Shown here piece after piece: positions 47,147 through 58,662 of a stretch of 64,000 nt of DNA. The position numbers and the translations under genes were made by a program. The notes under the pieces were generated by a model. That model did no database searches and was not told the origin of the DNA. It saw nothing but the letters and a program-made list of their open reading frames with translations. The stretch spans positions 6,916,905 through 6,980,904 of the forward strand of contig JABAKD010000029.1 in the NCBI GenBank assembly GCA_012845835.1, read 5' to 3'. How positions within the stretch are numbered: the stretch's first letter is position 1; the number at the start of each line of letters is the position of its first letter. This DNA is from Undaria pinnatifida (lineage: Eukaryota; Sar; Phaeophyceae; Laminariales; Alariaceae).

Positions 47147-48727
47147 TTTGAGAGTCAACATTTAAGGCGACGTAGTCCAGTGACCGTCAAACCAATACAA
47201 AATGCGTCATATTTTGTGCGTGCCCCAAGCAAAACTGGTTCACACATGCATACTGGAGCTCAATTCTTTGGAGAGAGCTTTGATGATGTTCTGGTACAGG
47301 TGCCACAAGCAACGCCTGGCCGTCGCGTCCGGGAAGACGTGTCAGACTGCCCCCGTCATAGCAGCATCGGCGTCTTGGACGAAGACACCCGCTTGCCGCC
47401 ACGGGACGCAAGGGAATTCTCTAACATCCAGATGACGGTGTCCGTCGTCGTGTACGCTGTGATGGATTAGCCGACGATACGCGTCCGGAAGTCATTATCG
47501 ATGACGGCGAACACACCGATGAGCATACAGTACCCGGTTTTTCACGGCCGTATCGTCGTAGAGCGCCACATGCCCATATCGATTCCACAGATATACCTGC
47601 GGGCGCGGTTGAGGGGACATATTCATCTTTTAAAATGGCTGCATCCGTCGGTCTTGACGCGTAACAATGACAAGTGGGCACTGGTCGCTGATTGAAACAC
47701 TACGAGCGCTGGGTACGTACCTGCTCCATCGTCTGCCAGAAAATATGGCTGAGTCGGCCTCCCTCGTCAAGCTTCACCTCGCACACTCCGCCGCCCGCAG
47801 TTTCCCTCTTCACCCGGGACCCAAGAAGAGCGTACATGTTTGGAAACGAGCGGCGACAGGGGTACTGGGTTCATGACAAACAGCCAGTCCTCGATCATGC
47901 GTAGTCGGACAAAGCATACCCAATGATTATATTCCGCCCGTTCACCACGAGATACATCAAAATAAATACAATACGTTCGAAGCATTTCACGGTCTGCGGG
48001 CCTTCAGTAATGTTCTTGTATGCTGGTATTGATTGGTCGTGTTGTTGTTTGTGCTGCCACGCCAACCCCTGCAAACCAAAGTTACGTGTACACGGACGGC
48101 TAGGCGGCGCACCGCTGGTGCGAACGGGTTTACCACAGTCAGTTCAGTGGGCATGTGGATAGCAGTGTCCTTCTAACACGCCGAGCCTGGACCCCCCCCC
48201 TCACAGGGATACTTCCTCCGAGACCCCTCCCAGAGTTTCCCGAGGGCCCGGTGGGGGGGGGTCACACACTTGACCACATACCTCGTCGTAGACATCGGTA
48301 GCATCGAACGCCCGCTCCCCTCCTGTTTGCGCCTGCACCGCGTTTTGAACAGCGCGACGGTTCACGTGCTCACTGTGCAAGTTCTCCAGTATCACCGCGA
48401 TAGCCCTGGGCCTCATGCCCCCAGCTGGTAAAACGTGGAAAACATGACAACGACATGAGACGACATGAGACATTCTCGTCAATACCTAACGGCAAGAAGC
48501 GGGACAACAAGTTGAGGGGTGCTGCCTGAACGTTCGTTGGCATTGAGTACGACAATTACGACAACATATTTGTTCTCATGTTGCGGTCGTGCCTACTCAC
48601 CAGTCAGCTTGACCACTTGTTTCTGCATCTCCCCTGTGAGCTTTCCAGCCAGCCGCATTTTCACCGCTACAACGCTGCGGTCAATGGCGTGGTTGTGCTC
48701 GTGCTTCAAGTTTTGCAACGAGGGATA
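47147..48727 (-). mobile_element. MULE transposon fragment 1, inverted copy (right arm)
   Basis: Mirror of 45274-47130. The exons correspond: 48424-48282 (143 nt, same length as 45574-45716), 47813-47721 (93 nt) and 47596 downwards. One notable difference is that the acceptor before the 93-nt exon reads CCCAG on the left arm but CCCGG on the right. The right copy has therefore lost a canonical splice acceptor as well as being truncated at the centre. Confidence 0.78.
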
Positions 48728-49883
48728 GTATCATCCGTCTCGTAAAAACGCTTAATATTAATACATATGTACACTAAAAATTAGAAGCGAAATAAGAAAG
48801 TGTGTAACCTAGCCTACGTACAGTCTTATTTAAGACAAAAAATAATAAAAATCGTGCAGCTTACATAAGAAACTACAACCCTGCCTCTGGGTGGTCTGGT
48901 CCAAGACACCAGGAAGCTGCCAGGAAGCTGGTACTCTCGGCGGCAAAAATAAGAAACTGATAAAAGAAAATTGTTGTTTTCTGGCTCCAGAATAAGGAAA
49001 ACAGTCAAAAGCCGAATTTAAGGTTAGTTACCGGTACTACAGCAGTTACTACTGTAGAGGGCCGACGACACTGCTGTGTGCTGTTAGGAAACGAAGAATC
49101 AATTGTTTCATAAAATAAGATTTTGGAAGTAACCAAAACACCCAAGATAAGAACTAACTGGTGACGCGACAATACAGGAGAGGATGCTGGAAAGGGCTGA
49201 AAAATAATAAACCGTCAGCAAAAAACACACGCGTGCAAAGCTCGTGAGGGTGCCTCAAAAAAGGCCCCGAGGTGGAACACAAAATAGGCAACCTCCACTG
49301 TTGTACCACCATATATATCATCATGCAGCACGCGCGTCGCACAGCTCCTTCCATTGCCGTTCCAAAACTTCCTTTACCCCAGCAACCCGGGCGGGCTGCC
49401 TTGTGCGGTCGACGTTGTAATCGTCGGTGATTTTCGAAAACTTCCCCCCAGGGGTTAACAGGGGGGGGTACTCTCACACCAAGTGAAAGTAAATATATCC
49501 CGTTTTATCTACTTATTCGTCGAGTGATCAATCACTGCACATTTATTTCCATTCTGAACTCTGGGTGTGTCATGTACTTGGTATCGTTTACTATGTCGTG
49601 TGTCTTCGGGCATACTTGCAACACACTAACAAGCCACAACAACCTCACATTAATAATACATCAAAGGCGGTCACCACGAATCACACGCCGAAACTAAAAA
49701 ATAGGGGTGTACTTATGATCGTGTTGGCGCAAGCACGATGGGCCCTCGCATCCCTACTATTAATATAATACTAGTATTAATAGTGTCCTTCGTATGACGA
49801 TATGGGACGACGGGGGAGTACAACGGCTACCACCCGCCACCATTTGTTTTTAACGGAGTACTAATAGTTACAGGAGGGGGAGG
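48728..49883. other. Interval with no recognised gene
   Basis: I see no exon or mobile-element end between the palindrome and the Ngaro element, only ordinary sequence with CTACTGCAGTA-like words near 49035-49075. Confidence 0.4.
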
Positions 49884-50126
49884 CTTTATTGTATATCTCT
49901 CGAATTGCATTGTCATTATCGTTTCCTGAGTCGTGGGAGAGAGAGGTTCCTCCCCTCGGCCAGATACCTGTATCGCAGCTTCCTGCGATACCCTGAGTAT
50001 CTCGACCACCCTATTTTACTGTCTCTCTCCCTACTATGATACCGGCCGGGTTCCTAACTAGTACGGCCTACAGTTGTCTCGGATGACCAAGCCTCCGAAT
50101 GGTACGGTACCATTCGACTCCTCCAA
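49884..50126 (-). repeat. Split direct repeat block A, outer copy
   Basis: 243 bp, same orientation and no difference seen from 50523-50765. Confidence 0.9.
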
Positions 50127-50233
50127 TCTAACTCAAGTAAACCATAACGGAAAATAAAAAACATCCATAACCCCAGCTACTCTTGCCTCCCCCCCCCCCC
50201 CTTCGAAAGAAAAAAAATGGGAGGGTGGGGCGG

Positions 50234-50524
50234 CAGAAAAGAAGGCACAAATACCTGGCTTGGATGGCCAAACCAGCGACTACCTCACGTCTGCCCGTGC
50301 TCGTCACAGGACCTCGTGCTTGCTCGTGCCCGACGTGGGGATGCTGACCTACACGCGATGCCTTTCTCGAAAGGACTGCGTGCAGGCCCTTCCATCCCCA
50401 AAACCAAACTTGCTCTATCCCAGTTCCCGATACAGACATGCCTCGGTATGTCTCCAATAAACCCTGCTTTGTCCGTTACTTCGTTTGCGGAGGCCGTTAC
50501 TTCGTCTACGGACAAAACTACCCT
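50234..50524 (-). repeat. Split direct repeat block B, inner copy
   Basis: 291 bp, same orientation and no difference seen from 58663-58953. Confidence 0.9.
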
Positions 50525-50765
50525 TTATTGTATATCTCTCGAATTGCATTGTCATTATCGTTTCCTGAGTCGTGGGAGAGAGAGGTTCCTCCCCTCGGCC
50601 AGATACCTGTATCGCAGCTTCCTGCGATACCCTGAGTATCTCGACCACCCTATTTTACTGTCTCTCTCCCTACTATGATACCGGCCGGGTTCCTAACTAG
50701 TACGGCCTACAGTTGTCTCGGATGACCAAGCCTCCGAATGGTACGGTACCATTCGACTCCTCCAA
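50523..50765 (-). repeat. Split direct repeat block A, inner copy
   Basis: 243 bp, abutting block B with a two-base shared border (CT), as expected if A and B join in the circular form. Confidence 0.9.
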
Positions 50766-50805
50766 CACCGAGGTAATGTGAGACTACTGTTTCCCGTACT
50801 CTTAG

Positions 50806-52002
50806 TTATTTTCTACCCCATACTGTTCCTTCCCCCGGCTGTCTCTCCTTTGCCACCTTTGCCCTCGCAAGCTTACGTGACACCCTCGTGGAATCGTCTA
50901 TGTTATTACGCGTGTACGCCTTGTACGCGTCGGACCTCCACCTCCCCTCTCTCTGGATCACTCGTTCCGATATGTCTCCCCCCGCCGCAAGCGTGGTCGC
51001 TCCTCCGATACGCAACGAGTGCAGGGCGAACTCATCGGGATTCCGACCTGACTTCGCCACCACCTCCTTGATTGCTCGTAAGGCACGGCCATATCTAACC
51101 ACTCTTACGGCCTTGCCACATCGATACGAGGCAAGGGGGGCGTGGTCGGGCAAACCAGGGAAACATGACATCAACTCCAACATAAGGGCAACGGCCCCGC
51201 CGTCTGCCCTAAAGGACGACCTCGGCCCGCGCACCTCGCTTCGAGTCCGCGCGAGCACACTTCCGACCTGTCCCTGATCACTCTTATGCCCCTTAAACCG
51301 CACCTCTACCTTGTCGGACTGTTGCCCCCGCGTGTTACCCAACTGTGTGCCGTTGGCGAAAAACGCCACGTCACCCCGCGTCAGGCAGTGCACAGGGTGC
51401 ACCGCCCCCGAATCCGCGGCGAACATTTCGTCCGATCGCGTCAGCAGGGAGTAACTCAGACACAAACACAACCACAACACTTTCCCCTCCGGGCCCCACG
51501 TGGGAATGAGGGTTTCCCCCGCGAGAAGCATACCAAAAGACACCGGTAAGCGTGCGCGGCGTGGCGTTCCTGCCGTCACGTGGGCCCGTGCAATACCTCT
51601 GAGCGCACACTGGACCACGGGAGCCGTGATCGGCAGCTCCACTCCTACCCTCAACCGGTGGAAGTACTGCACCGCCGCAAATTTCCCGGAAATCGTATTC
51701 GCCAGGTTACCTTCCGACGCACAACACCACGATGCAAACTCGATCAACGCCCAGGCCTTCGAACTCTCCGAATCACTCGACGCCAGAAACTCCTGACAAC
51801 CCATCAACCTGCGAAACGTACTCCAAGATCGGCGACCAGACTCGTACGTACGCCGAGTCGAGCTCGCAACTGAGCCACCGACGTACTGGAGGCCAAGATG
51901 TCGGTACAGAGATCCGCCCCCGCTTCCCCCAGGTGCTGCTCCTGCCAATCGATGTCGGGACGTAGCGCGCGGAGGTTGGGGGCGATGGTGGGACGATCCC
52001 AC
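50806..52002 (-). CDS. Ngaro-like element: tyrosine recombinase
   Basis: A 398-residue frame of the phage-integrase/tyrosine-recombinase family. The C-terminal part has HSLRIGGATTLAAGG, then REGRWRSDAYKAYTR, which supply the conserved His..Arg, Trp and Tyr positions of the family. It would integrate the circular DNA intermediate by strand exchange, which explains the split repeats in place of LTRs. Confidence 0.85.
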   Translation of the reverse strand: MGSSHHRPQPPRATSRHRLAGAAPGGSGGGSLYRHLGLQYVGGSVASSTRRTYESGRRSWSTFRRLMGCQEFLASSDSESSKAWALIEFASWCCASEGNLANTISGKFAAVQYFHRLRVGVELPITAPVVQCALRGIARAHVTAGTPRRARLPVSFGMLLAGETLIPTWGPEGKVLWLCLCLSYSLLTRSDEMFAADSGAVHPVHCLTRGDVAFFANGTQLGNTRGQQSDKVEVRFKGHKSDQGQVGSVLARTRSEVRGPRSSFRADGGAVALMLELMSCFPGLPDHAPLASYRCGKAVRVVRYGRALRAIKEVVAKSGRNPDEFALHSLRIGGATTLAAGGDISERVIQREGRWRSDAYKAYTRNNIDDSTRVSRKLARAKVAKERQPGEGTVWGRK

Positions 52003-53978
52003 CGCGATATACCGTCCGCCAAAACATTCGCAATGCCACGCACGTGTTTGGCCCTAAAGCACCAGCCACTGCGCATTTCGAGGCAGCCGAGTATCCGCAT
52101 TAGTGCGCCCGCCCTCGGCTCGCGTCCCCCCCGGCATCGATTGACCCAATGGACGGCCGACATATTGTCGCCCCGCATTAGGATACTCTCGCCGACATAT
52201 TGGGGCGCAACCCTGGCCTCTACCGTAAACGCCCATGCCGTGACCACCATGGCCAGCAATTCCAACACGTTAATAGACAAATCATCCCTCCCTTGTACAT
52301 GTGACCGGAGGCGGTTCTGTGTGTCTTCATCGAGATTGATCCTCCACCACAGCCCCGTCTCCAAACAAAAGCCCCCCATCGCATCCCCTGAGGCGTCGCT
52401 AATGAGCGTGCGCGAATGGTGCTGCAAATAAAAACTCAGCAACGGGGCAGAGAGCGTGCTGCCCCCCCCCGTACCCATCGCCTTCGCTACCATCAACCGC
52501 CAAAACGAAAGGTCGTCGTGGAACTCGCCCCCGAGGCGAACGTGCGAGCGACTCGACGACGCACGATCGCCCCCCCCCGGACCCCGGACTCTCTCGTGCC
52601 AGGCCTGTACGGGGAGCATGCCTAACTGATTAAGCATGCGCCGCACGAAAAACTTGCCCGGTCGCACTACTTCGCACACGTGCAAGAGCTTCCCCATCAA
52701 AGAACGCAACTCGGATTCCGGCGCGCTACGGCGCTCCCTTGGCCACCCCGCGAGCAACTCGCGAAGCTGGCCGAATTTTCCTTGCGGCAAAGAGATCGTC
52801 ATCGCTACTGTATCGAGCTCCCATCCTAATACCTCGAGCCGCGTGTGCCACGAGGACACCTTCTCCGGTGCTAGCAAGGGCGGGTCACCCGCTTGTCGTT
52901 CACCGAGAAGGCGACCGTGGTCGGATCCCATGCTCTGGGACGCCCGCACGCACCGGTCCCCTACAGGGGAACACTGTGGCTCTACCAAAACTGCGTCATC
53001 GACGTACATTCGAGTAAAGAACGGCTTGGCTGCCCCCCCCCCATCCCCCGGAGGTACCAGGTACCCCGGAGGTAAGGGCACGGGGCATTCCCCTTCGGCA
53101 GGCTCACTCACCGTGACGTGACTCGTGACCGCCTGGCCAAAGGGGGTGACTACCGCGTTACGGAATGTTGTGTGGACGTGTGCGTGTTCAAGAGCGGCCG
53201 AAAACAAACACCAGAATCCCGGGCTATTCCGCCATCCAAACTGGAGGCGCCTATCGACTACGACCAGGTCGCGGAAGGCGTACCCGAACAGGGGGCAGTG
53301 AGCCCACTCGACGGGAATCTGCCGGAAGGCGTCCTTCACGTCCATCTTGCTCAGCAGGATGCGCGTGGGGGTGACCGACGGGCGACGCAGATGTAGAATA
53401 CGCCAAATTATACCTCGTAATACGTGGCCTAGTTTACAGGGAGGGGCGGACGAAAAATCCGTGTCGGCGTTGACGCCCGGCGCGGATGTCTCAAAGGTAA
53501 GGTCGTGAATGATTCGAATCTTCGAGGGGGACACCGTCACCCCTAAGGGTGACACACGGAGACCGGGAATACGGTCGGCCGCGTCCCGCGGGAAGACGAA
53601 TGCACGGCCGAGCCGCACGTCGTCCGCTATCTTACAGAGTATGTTTCCCTCGTACGGGATGATCGATCTATGATTACCATACTGCAGGGCGGCACCCAAA
53701 TCCCCTCCGCCGTCTACCGCTACCGGCACCCCGTGAGTGATTATTTTCACCAACAAGTCGATCTGCGGAAAACGCTTAGTATACCCAAACCAGGTCGCCA
53801 CCCGACCTGCATGAACGCGGGGAACGGGTAACTGATTTTCTAGGGCCATCATGCACGCGAACTCCCCCCCGTGGACCGCCAAAAAATGGGAATAATTGCT
53901 CGCTACTCGCTCTAGCGCCTGTTCTACCCCCCCGGTTCCAGCCACTGCCGTCAACTCATATACCGACTCAGCACACAC
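51804..53978 (-). CDS. Ngaro-like element: reverse transcriptase and RNase H
   Basis: A 724-residue frame with DIRS/Ngaro-type reverse-transcriptase blocks (SKMDVKDAFRQIPV, FGWRNSPGFWC, RMYVDDAVLV) followed by an RNase H-like part (LISDASGDAMGGF, MRGDNMSAVHWVN). It precedes and overlaps the recombinase frame in a different phase. Confidence 0.85.
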   Translation of the reverse strand: MCAESVYELTAVAGTGGVEQALERVASNYSHFLAVHGGEFACMMALENQLPVPRVHAGRVATWFGYTKRFPQIDLLVKIITHGVPVAVDGGGDLGAALQYGNHRSIIPYEGNILCKIADDVRLGRAFVFPRDAADRIPGLRVSPLGVTVSPSKIRIIHDLTFETSAPGVNADTDFSSAPPCKLGHVLRGIIWRILHLRRPSVTPTRILLSKMDVKDAFRQIPVEWAHCPLFGYAFRDLVVVDRRLQFGWRNSPGFWCLFSAALEHAHVHTTFRNAVVTPFGQAVTSHVTVSEPAEGECPVPLPPGYLVPPGDGGGAAKPFFTRMYVDDAVLVEPQCSPVGDRCVRASQSMGSDHGRLLGERQAGDPPLLAPEKVSSWHTRLEVLGWELDTVAMTISLPQGKFGQLRELLAGWPRERRSAPESELRSLMGKLLHVCEVVRPGKFFVRRMLNQLGMLPVQAWHERVRGPGGGDRASSSRSHVRLGGEFHDDLSFWRLMVAKAMGTGGGSTLSAPLLSFYLQHHSRTLISDASGDAMGGFCLETGLWWRINLDEDTQNRLRSHVQGRDDLSINVLELLAMVVTAWAFTVEARVAPQYVGESILMRGDNMSAVHWVNRCRGGREPRAGALMRILGCLEMRSGWCFRAKHVRGIANVLADGISRWDRPTIAPNLRALRPDIDWQEQHLGEAGADLCTDILASSTSVAQLRARLGVRTSLVADLGVRFAG

Positions 53979-54038
53979 GCGGACAAGTGCCAGCCCACCT
54001 GCCGTTGGCCCCGTCGTCGGGCGACGAGGCCCGTCTCC

Positions 54039-55487
54039 CTATCCGCGCCCGGAAGGCGTTGCCGCCAAGGCGACCACTCCCCGGGCGGCGGCACTCCCCC
54101 CCCCGCTGCTCCCGGAGACACTGGATCCCCCGCCCGGTTTGGGGCGGCCGTCCCGTCCGCGCCCCGCTGGCGAAGGGCCACCTCCTCCGCCGGTATGGCC
54201 GTTGTCGTTGCTTGCTCGTCCGCTGGTCCCGCCGCGGCCGTTGCTCGGCCGGTACTTCTTGTTGGCGGGGTGGGCGTACACGCATTTTTCGCCGAACCGA
54301 CACCCCCGTGCCTCCGTCCACGCGTAACAGTCGCCGAACCCGTTGCCCCTCCCCGAGGTCTGGCGGTCGCGCTTCTCCGTGCGTCCCGCTCCCGCCGTCG
54401 GGGACGCCGCGGCGCCTAGGAGCCCCCCCCCACGTATATAGTTGGTGAGCGCCGGCCACGTCGGGACCACCACGCCTGGCATGTTCTCGATCGCCGGGGG
54501 TGCGGCCTTCGCGACGGCCACCGCCGCGGTGAAGAGGCGCTGGCAGTACTCCTTCATGTCGGCGTCGACCAGGGTAGCCATGAGCGCCTTGTTCTCCGGC
54601 AGGACGGCCTTGAGCCGGTGCTTCCGGCAGTGGATCCGAAGGAGGGAGAGACCCTCCCGGAGTCCGTCCCCCAGCATGCTGAGCCTGTCCACGCCGTCCT
54701 CCGAACACACCCCGTTCCCCACGACCGCCAGAATGGCGTCGACCATGATCTCCAGCTGCTCCGGCAGGAACATGTTCGCGGCCAGCCGGGGGGTGTCACC
54801 CTCGGCCATGTACGCCCCGACGCGGAACCCGGTGAAGGTGTTCAGCTGATTGGTCGTTTCATCCGACGCGAGCGCCACGTCCCCCAGCAAGGCCTGCATC
54901 TCCGCCCGCTTCAGGTTGTACACCGCCGGTTTTTCGCCGATGGTGATCCACACCTTACGGACGCCGAGGATGCGCCACGCCGCGAAAAACTCCTTCTCGT
55001 CGGCTCGCCTCCCCGTCGGAGGAAGCTCGTCTGCCTGGGCACCCGGCTGCTGGTACCCCGCGATGGAGAGCTGCATCTGCTCGCACCTGTCGATAGCGGC
55101 CTCCCGGTCGTCAGCCATGGCGGCGACCTCCTCCTGCGTCGCGGAGAGTTGCTCGTGGAGTGCACGGAGTTCCTCCCGCAGCTCGCCGACCGCCGCCGCC
55201 AGCCCGTCCGAGTCGCGATCAGTTTGGATCTGACGAATAAGCTCGGCCAGCGACGCGAGCGACACTCGCGCAGTAGGTGCCGGCGGCGGCGGCCCGCTCC
55301 TCGCGGCCGAGGCGTTGCCGCCCCTGCCCGTTGCCCCCGACCCCCGCCGACCGCCGTTCCTCGTTGCCGCCGGCATCTGGTTGCGCCACTGCGTATCCGT
55401 AAAGGCGGGGCGAGGGTTTGGGGTAAGCAAGGAGTGGGGGGGGGGGGGGGGAGAGAGGGCGGGGTCATTATTGGTGAAAATATACAT
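54039..55487 (-). CDS. Ngaro-like element: gag-like protein
   Basis: A 482-residue frame with a Pro/Ala/Gly-rich start, a central helical, coiled-coil-like part (LREELRALHEQLSATQEEVA), and near the C-terminus a CCCH-type finger (CYAWTEARGCRFGEKCVYAH). It is then Gly/Arg-rich, as in nucleic-acid-binding Gag tails. The role is inferred from position and composition: coating element RNA. Confidence 0.75.
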   Translation of the reverse strand: MYIFTNNDPALSPPPPPHSLLTPNPRPAFTDTQWRNQMPAATRNGGRRGSGATGRGGNASAARSGPPPPAPTARVSLASLAELIRQIQTDRDSDGLAAAVGELREELRALHEQLSATQEEVAAMADDREAAIDRCEQMQLSIAGYQQPGAQADELPPTGRRADEKEFFAAWRILGVRKVWITIGEKPAVYNLKRAEMQALLGDVALASDETTNQLNTFTGFRVGAYMAEGDTPRLAANMFLPEQLEIMVDAILAVVGNGVCSEDGVDRLSMLGDGLREGLSLLRIHCRKHRLKAVLPENKALMATLVDADMKEYCQRLFTAAVAVAKAAPPAIENMPGVVVPTWPALTNYIRGGGLLGAAASPTAGAGRTEKRDRQTSGRGNGFGDCYAWTEARGCRFGEKCVYAHPANKKYRPSNGRGGTSGRASNDNGHTGGGGGPSPAGRGRDGRPKPGGGSSVSGSSGGGSAAARGVVALAATPSGRG

Positions 55488-56279
55488 ATTTCACCAGCGG
55501 GGGTTGGCCGAGGTCTGTCTTCCCCGACCCTGTGCCTCCCCCCCGCCCCCCCTGCCACCCACACGTGGGTGTGACCTCTACCACACAGCCCCTGGGCGGG
55601 TACCTCAGAGCACGTGAGCGTCGCACACGACGCCAAGAACAAAAACGTGGAGACTGTTGGGGGGGCGTAGCAGCGTTGTGCCCCCCCCCCCCCCCATGCC
55701 TACAACCCCTTATTGAGATAGTTGCTTCTGCCTAGGCCGCCGCCCTGTCCCGAATGTGCTTATCAGACGGGGCGCACGGCCCCACGCCGATCGACGTGGG
55801 TTGTGCGTCCCGTGGCGAGGGATAATCCCCCCCGCCCAACACGAATTCGGGAAACAGGGACGGGCTACGGCAGAAGGCGGTTACCTCGCAAGGCATTGCG
55901 TATGAGTATGTCTTTCTCGGTCCGTGTCTATGTTATGCGCTCGGTTCCCCCATTATACGTGCTGTGTGATGGTATATATATACTATACGTGTATATATTT
56001 ATTTATTCTGGGGTTGGGTTCCCCCCCCCCCAACAGTCGCACGTCGACCCCCCACCGTATGTGTCGCAGATTACCAGGATCCCAGCTCTCATGTGTGGGG
56101 TTGGTAACCTGAGCAGCGTCTCGACGCCCCCGTTAACGCCACGTGGGGCACCCGAACACTCATCGGGTGCCGTTTTTTTTCTGCTTCTCGGTGCTGTCGT
56201 TGCTTTTGGGAAATTGCCACACGTAACCCAGTAACGAACCTAATTAGCGATAAAACAAGGGGTCAATCCCGACCGTCTG

Positions 56280-58130
56280 TCATGTGTCCTGCTCTGCACT
56301 GTGTCGTACGCCGGTATGTTTTCCCTCGTGCGTTCCCGCACGTGCCAGATGGTACAACTCCCTCGAGCCATACCGCTCGCTGTCTAAATCAGACCGATCG
56401 ATGCGATATACATATATATATATAAGGTGGACTACCCGGGCCCTCGCCTTTTTCTGTTTATTTTTCTCTTTGCGCAGGTGGTCGTACCGGTATGTTTTCA
56501 TCGTGCGTTTCCACCCTGGTCGGGACGGGGGGGGGGGGGGGGGGGGGGGGGGGGAATCCCCCCCCCCCCTCCCCTCCCCCTCGAGCGGTGGTGCCCGCTG
56601 TCTCCACAGCGAACCCGCTCCTCGCTGTCTCCACAGCCAACAACTCACGGGCGTTCATGCATCAAGTGTTTTCATCGTGCATTCCAGCCCAGCTCAAGCC
56701 GGAGGGAGTCGTTAATTTTCACTCCCTCTCGGGCAGTAGCGCCCGCCGTTTTTCACCGCGGGCCTGCCCCCCCCCACTGTCTCCACAGCGGGCGGCTCGT
56801 GCGTAATAAGGAAATAATTAAAAAAAACGGGGAAAACTTATAGGGGGATATAGGCCACGGGCCCCCCCCTTTTTTCCTTCTCTTTCTTTCCTCTACGCAG
56901 GTGGTCGTAACGATATGTTTTCATCGTGCGTTTCCACCTGGGTCGCGAAGGGGGGTGGAAACGCCCCCCCCCCCCCCTCGCGCAGAAGCACCCGCTGTCT
57001 CCACAGCGAGCCTGCTCCCTGCTGTCTCCACAGCAAGCAACATCGTGTCGCTCGTGCATCGATATGTTTTCATCGCACGCAGTACTGTCTCCGCAGCCGA
57101 CCGACTCAAATTGATTCTAGTTGCAATGTTTCGACATGTTTCCATGGTTATCATGCACAGGGCTTGTAGCCAGACCGTATGTATCCTAAATAAGGACATA
57201 ATTAAAAGACGGGAAAGAAAAAAAAAGAAAGAAAAGCTATAGGGAAATATAGGCCACAGCCCACCCCCCCCATTTTTTTTTCTCTTTCCTTCCTCTCCGC
57301 AGGTGGTCGTATCGATATGTTTACATCGTGCGTTTCCACCTGGGTCGCGAAGGGGGGTGGGAACGGGTCCCCCCCCCTCGAGCAGAAGCACCCGCTGTCT
57401 CCACAGCGAGCCTGCTCCCTGCCGTCTCCCCAGCAAGCAACACCGTGTCGGTCGTGCATCGATATGTTTTCATCGCACACGGTAGTACTGTCTCCACAGC
57501 GAGCCGACGCAAATTATTCTAGCGGCAGTACTTCGGCATTTCCATGAGTGTCCTGCACAGGGCTTGTAGCAGGGCTGTATGTATGCTGTCTCTACAGCAA
57601 GCCACACCGTGTCGGTCGTGCGTCGATAAGTTTTCATCGCGCACAGTACTGCTGTCTCCGCGGCGGACCGACGCAAATTATTATAGCGGCAATACTGCGG
57701 CATTTTCCCATGAGTATCGTGCTCAGGGCTTGTAGGAGGACTGTATGTATGCTGTCTCTACCGCTAGCCACACCGTGTCGGTCGTGCGTCGATAAGTTTT
57801 CATCGCGCACAGTACTCTTCACAGCGGACCGACGCAAATTATTTTAGCGGCAATACTGCGGCATTTTCCCATGAGTATCATGCTCAGGGCTTGTAGGAGG
57901 ACTGTATGTATGCTGTCTCTACAGCAAGCCACCCCGTGTCGGTCGTGCGTCGATAAGTTTTCATCGCACACAGTACTGCTGTCTCCACAGAGGACCGACT
58001 CGACATTATTAGAGCGGCAATATTCCGTCAGTATCATGCCCCGGGCTGTAGCAAGACTGCATGTCTCCCAGTTATTCTGGCTGCAATACATCGACATGTT
58101 TCCATGAGTATCATGTACGAACGTACGTAC
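56280..58130 (-). repeat. Tandem-repeat leader of the Ngaro-like element
   Basis: Two nested periods. A unit of about 400-425 bp (CAGGTGGTCGTA..CGATATG) recurs at about 56470, 56895 and 57300. A unit of about 160-170 bp (GTGTCGGTCGTGC, TTTTCATCGC and CTGTCTCCACAGC) recurs at about 57447, 57619, 57778 and 57939. A GCTGTCTCYACAGC word occurs many times and is palindromic. It lies upstream of the gag-like frame. G-runs at 56526-56554 face C-runs. Confidence 0.75.
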
Positions 58131-58662
58131 TCGTATGTATGCATTTCTCTGTCTCGTTTCCATATCCATCCGCGACCACACGCGGCAAGGCAAAGGAACG
58201 CCACGGTTAACAAACCACCCTTTCATTGGGTCGTACTCACACACACGCACTCACAGCGGCCGTATTTCTAATAAAACTGGCTGTACCGGCATCCTGGGGC
58301 CTCCCCAGCCTCAGCTGGGTGGTGTTAGATGTACTCGTGTAATGTGCATAAACCAATATGTCTCCATCGTACACTGCCGGCGGCTTTTTCTTTTTTCCTT
58401 TTTCTTTTTCCCTCTCTCTCATCAACGGCCCGCCTCCCGTTACTGGGGCGCGGGCGCCGCTCCCACTCAGCGTCTCTTCGCCTATCGTTAGATAACACCC
58501 TATCGTCAGTCGGCAATCCCTACGCATCCACACATACCGTGTTGTTTCTGGGACTCGCTGGTTCCAGTCCTTGCAGCGGGTCTCTCCTGTTCGTGTCGCG
58601 TCAGCTCGCTCCCCACGTTCAGCTCGTTGTCCAGCGAAGGGGCCGGAGCAGAACAGAAGGCA

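Larger units (their letters stand above)
45274..48727. repeat. Large palindrome (inverted duplication of a MULE fragment)
   Basis: The left arm, about 45274-47130, is the inverse of 47147-48727, with a 16-base spacer. At the centre ATGTTGACTCTCAAA faces TTTGAGAGTCAACAT. The arms look about 98% alike or better apart from the extra 280-bp unit in the left arm. Outside the arms the flanks differ. Either a biological inverted duplication or a sequencing/assembly palindrome would give this picture. Confidence 0.85.

Noticed and set aside
46313-47695. Several 60-185-codon frames in both directions across the palindrome
   Set aside because: The conserved MULE words fall in other frames joined by introns. 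These open frames mirror each other between the arms and carry no domain.
50888-53396. Plus-strand reading frames across the recombinase and RT region
   Set aside because: Shadows of the minus-strand element frames, with no domain recognised.
54039-55574. Plus-strand reading frames opposite the gag-like frame
   Set aside because: GC-rich shadow frames. The minus strand has the zinc-finger motif and fits the element's order.
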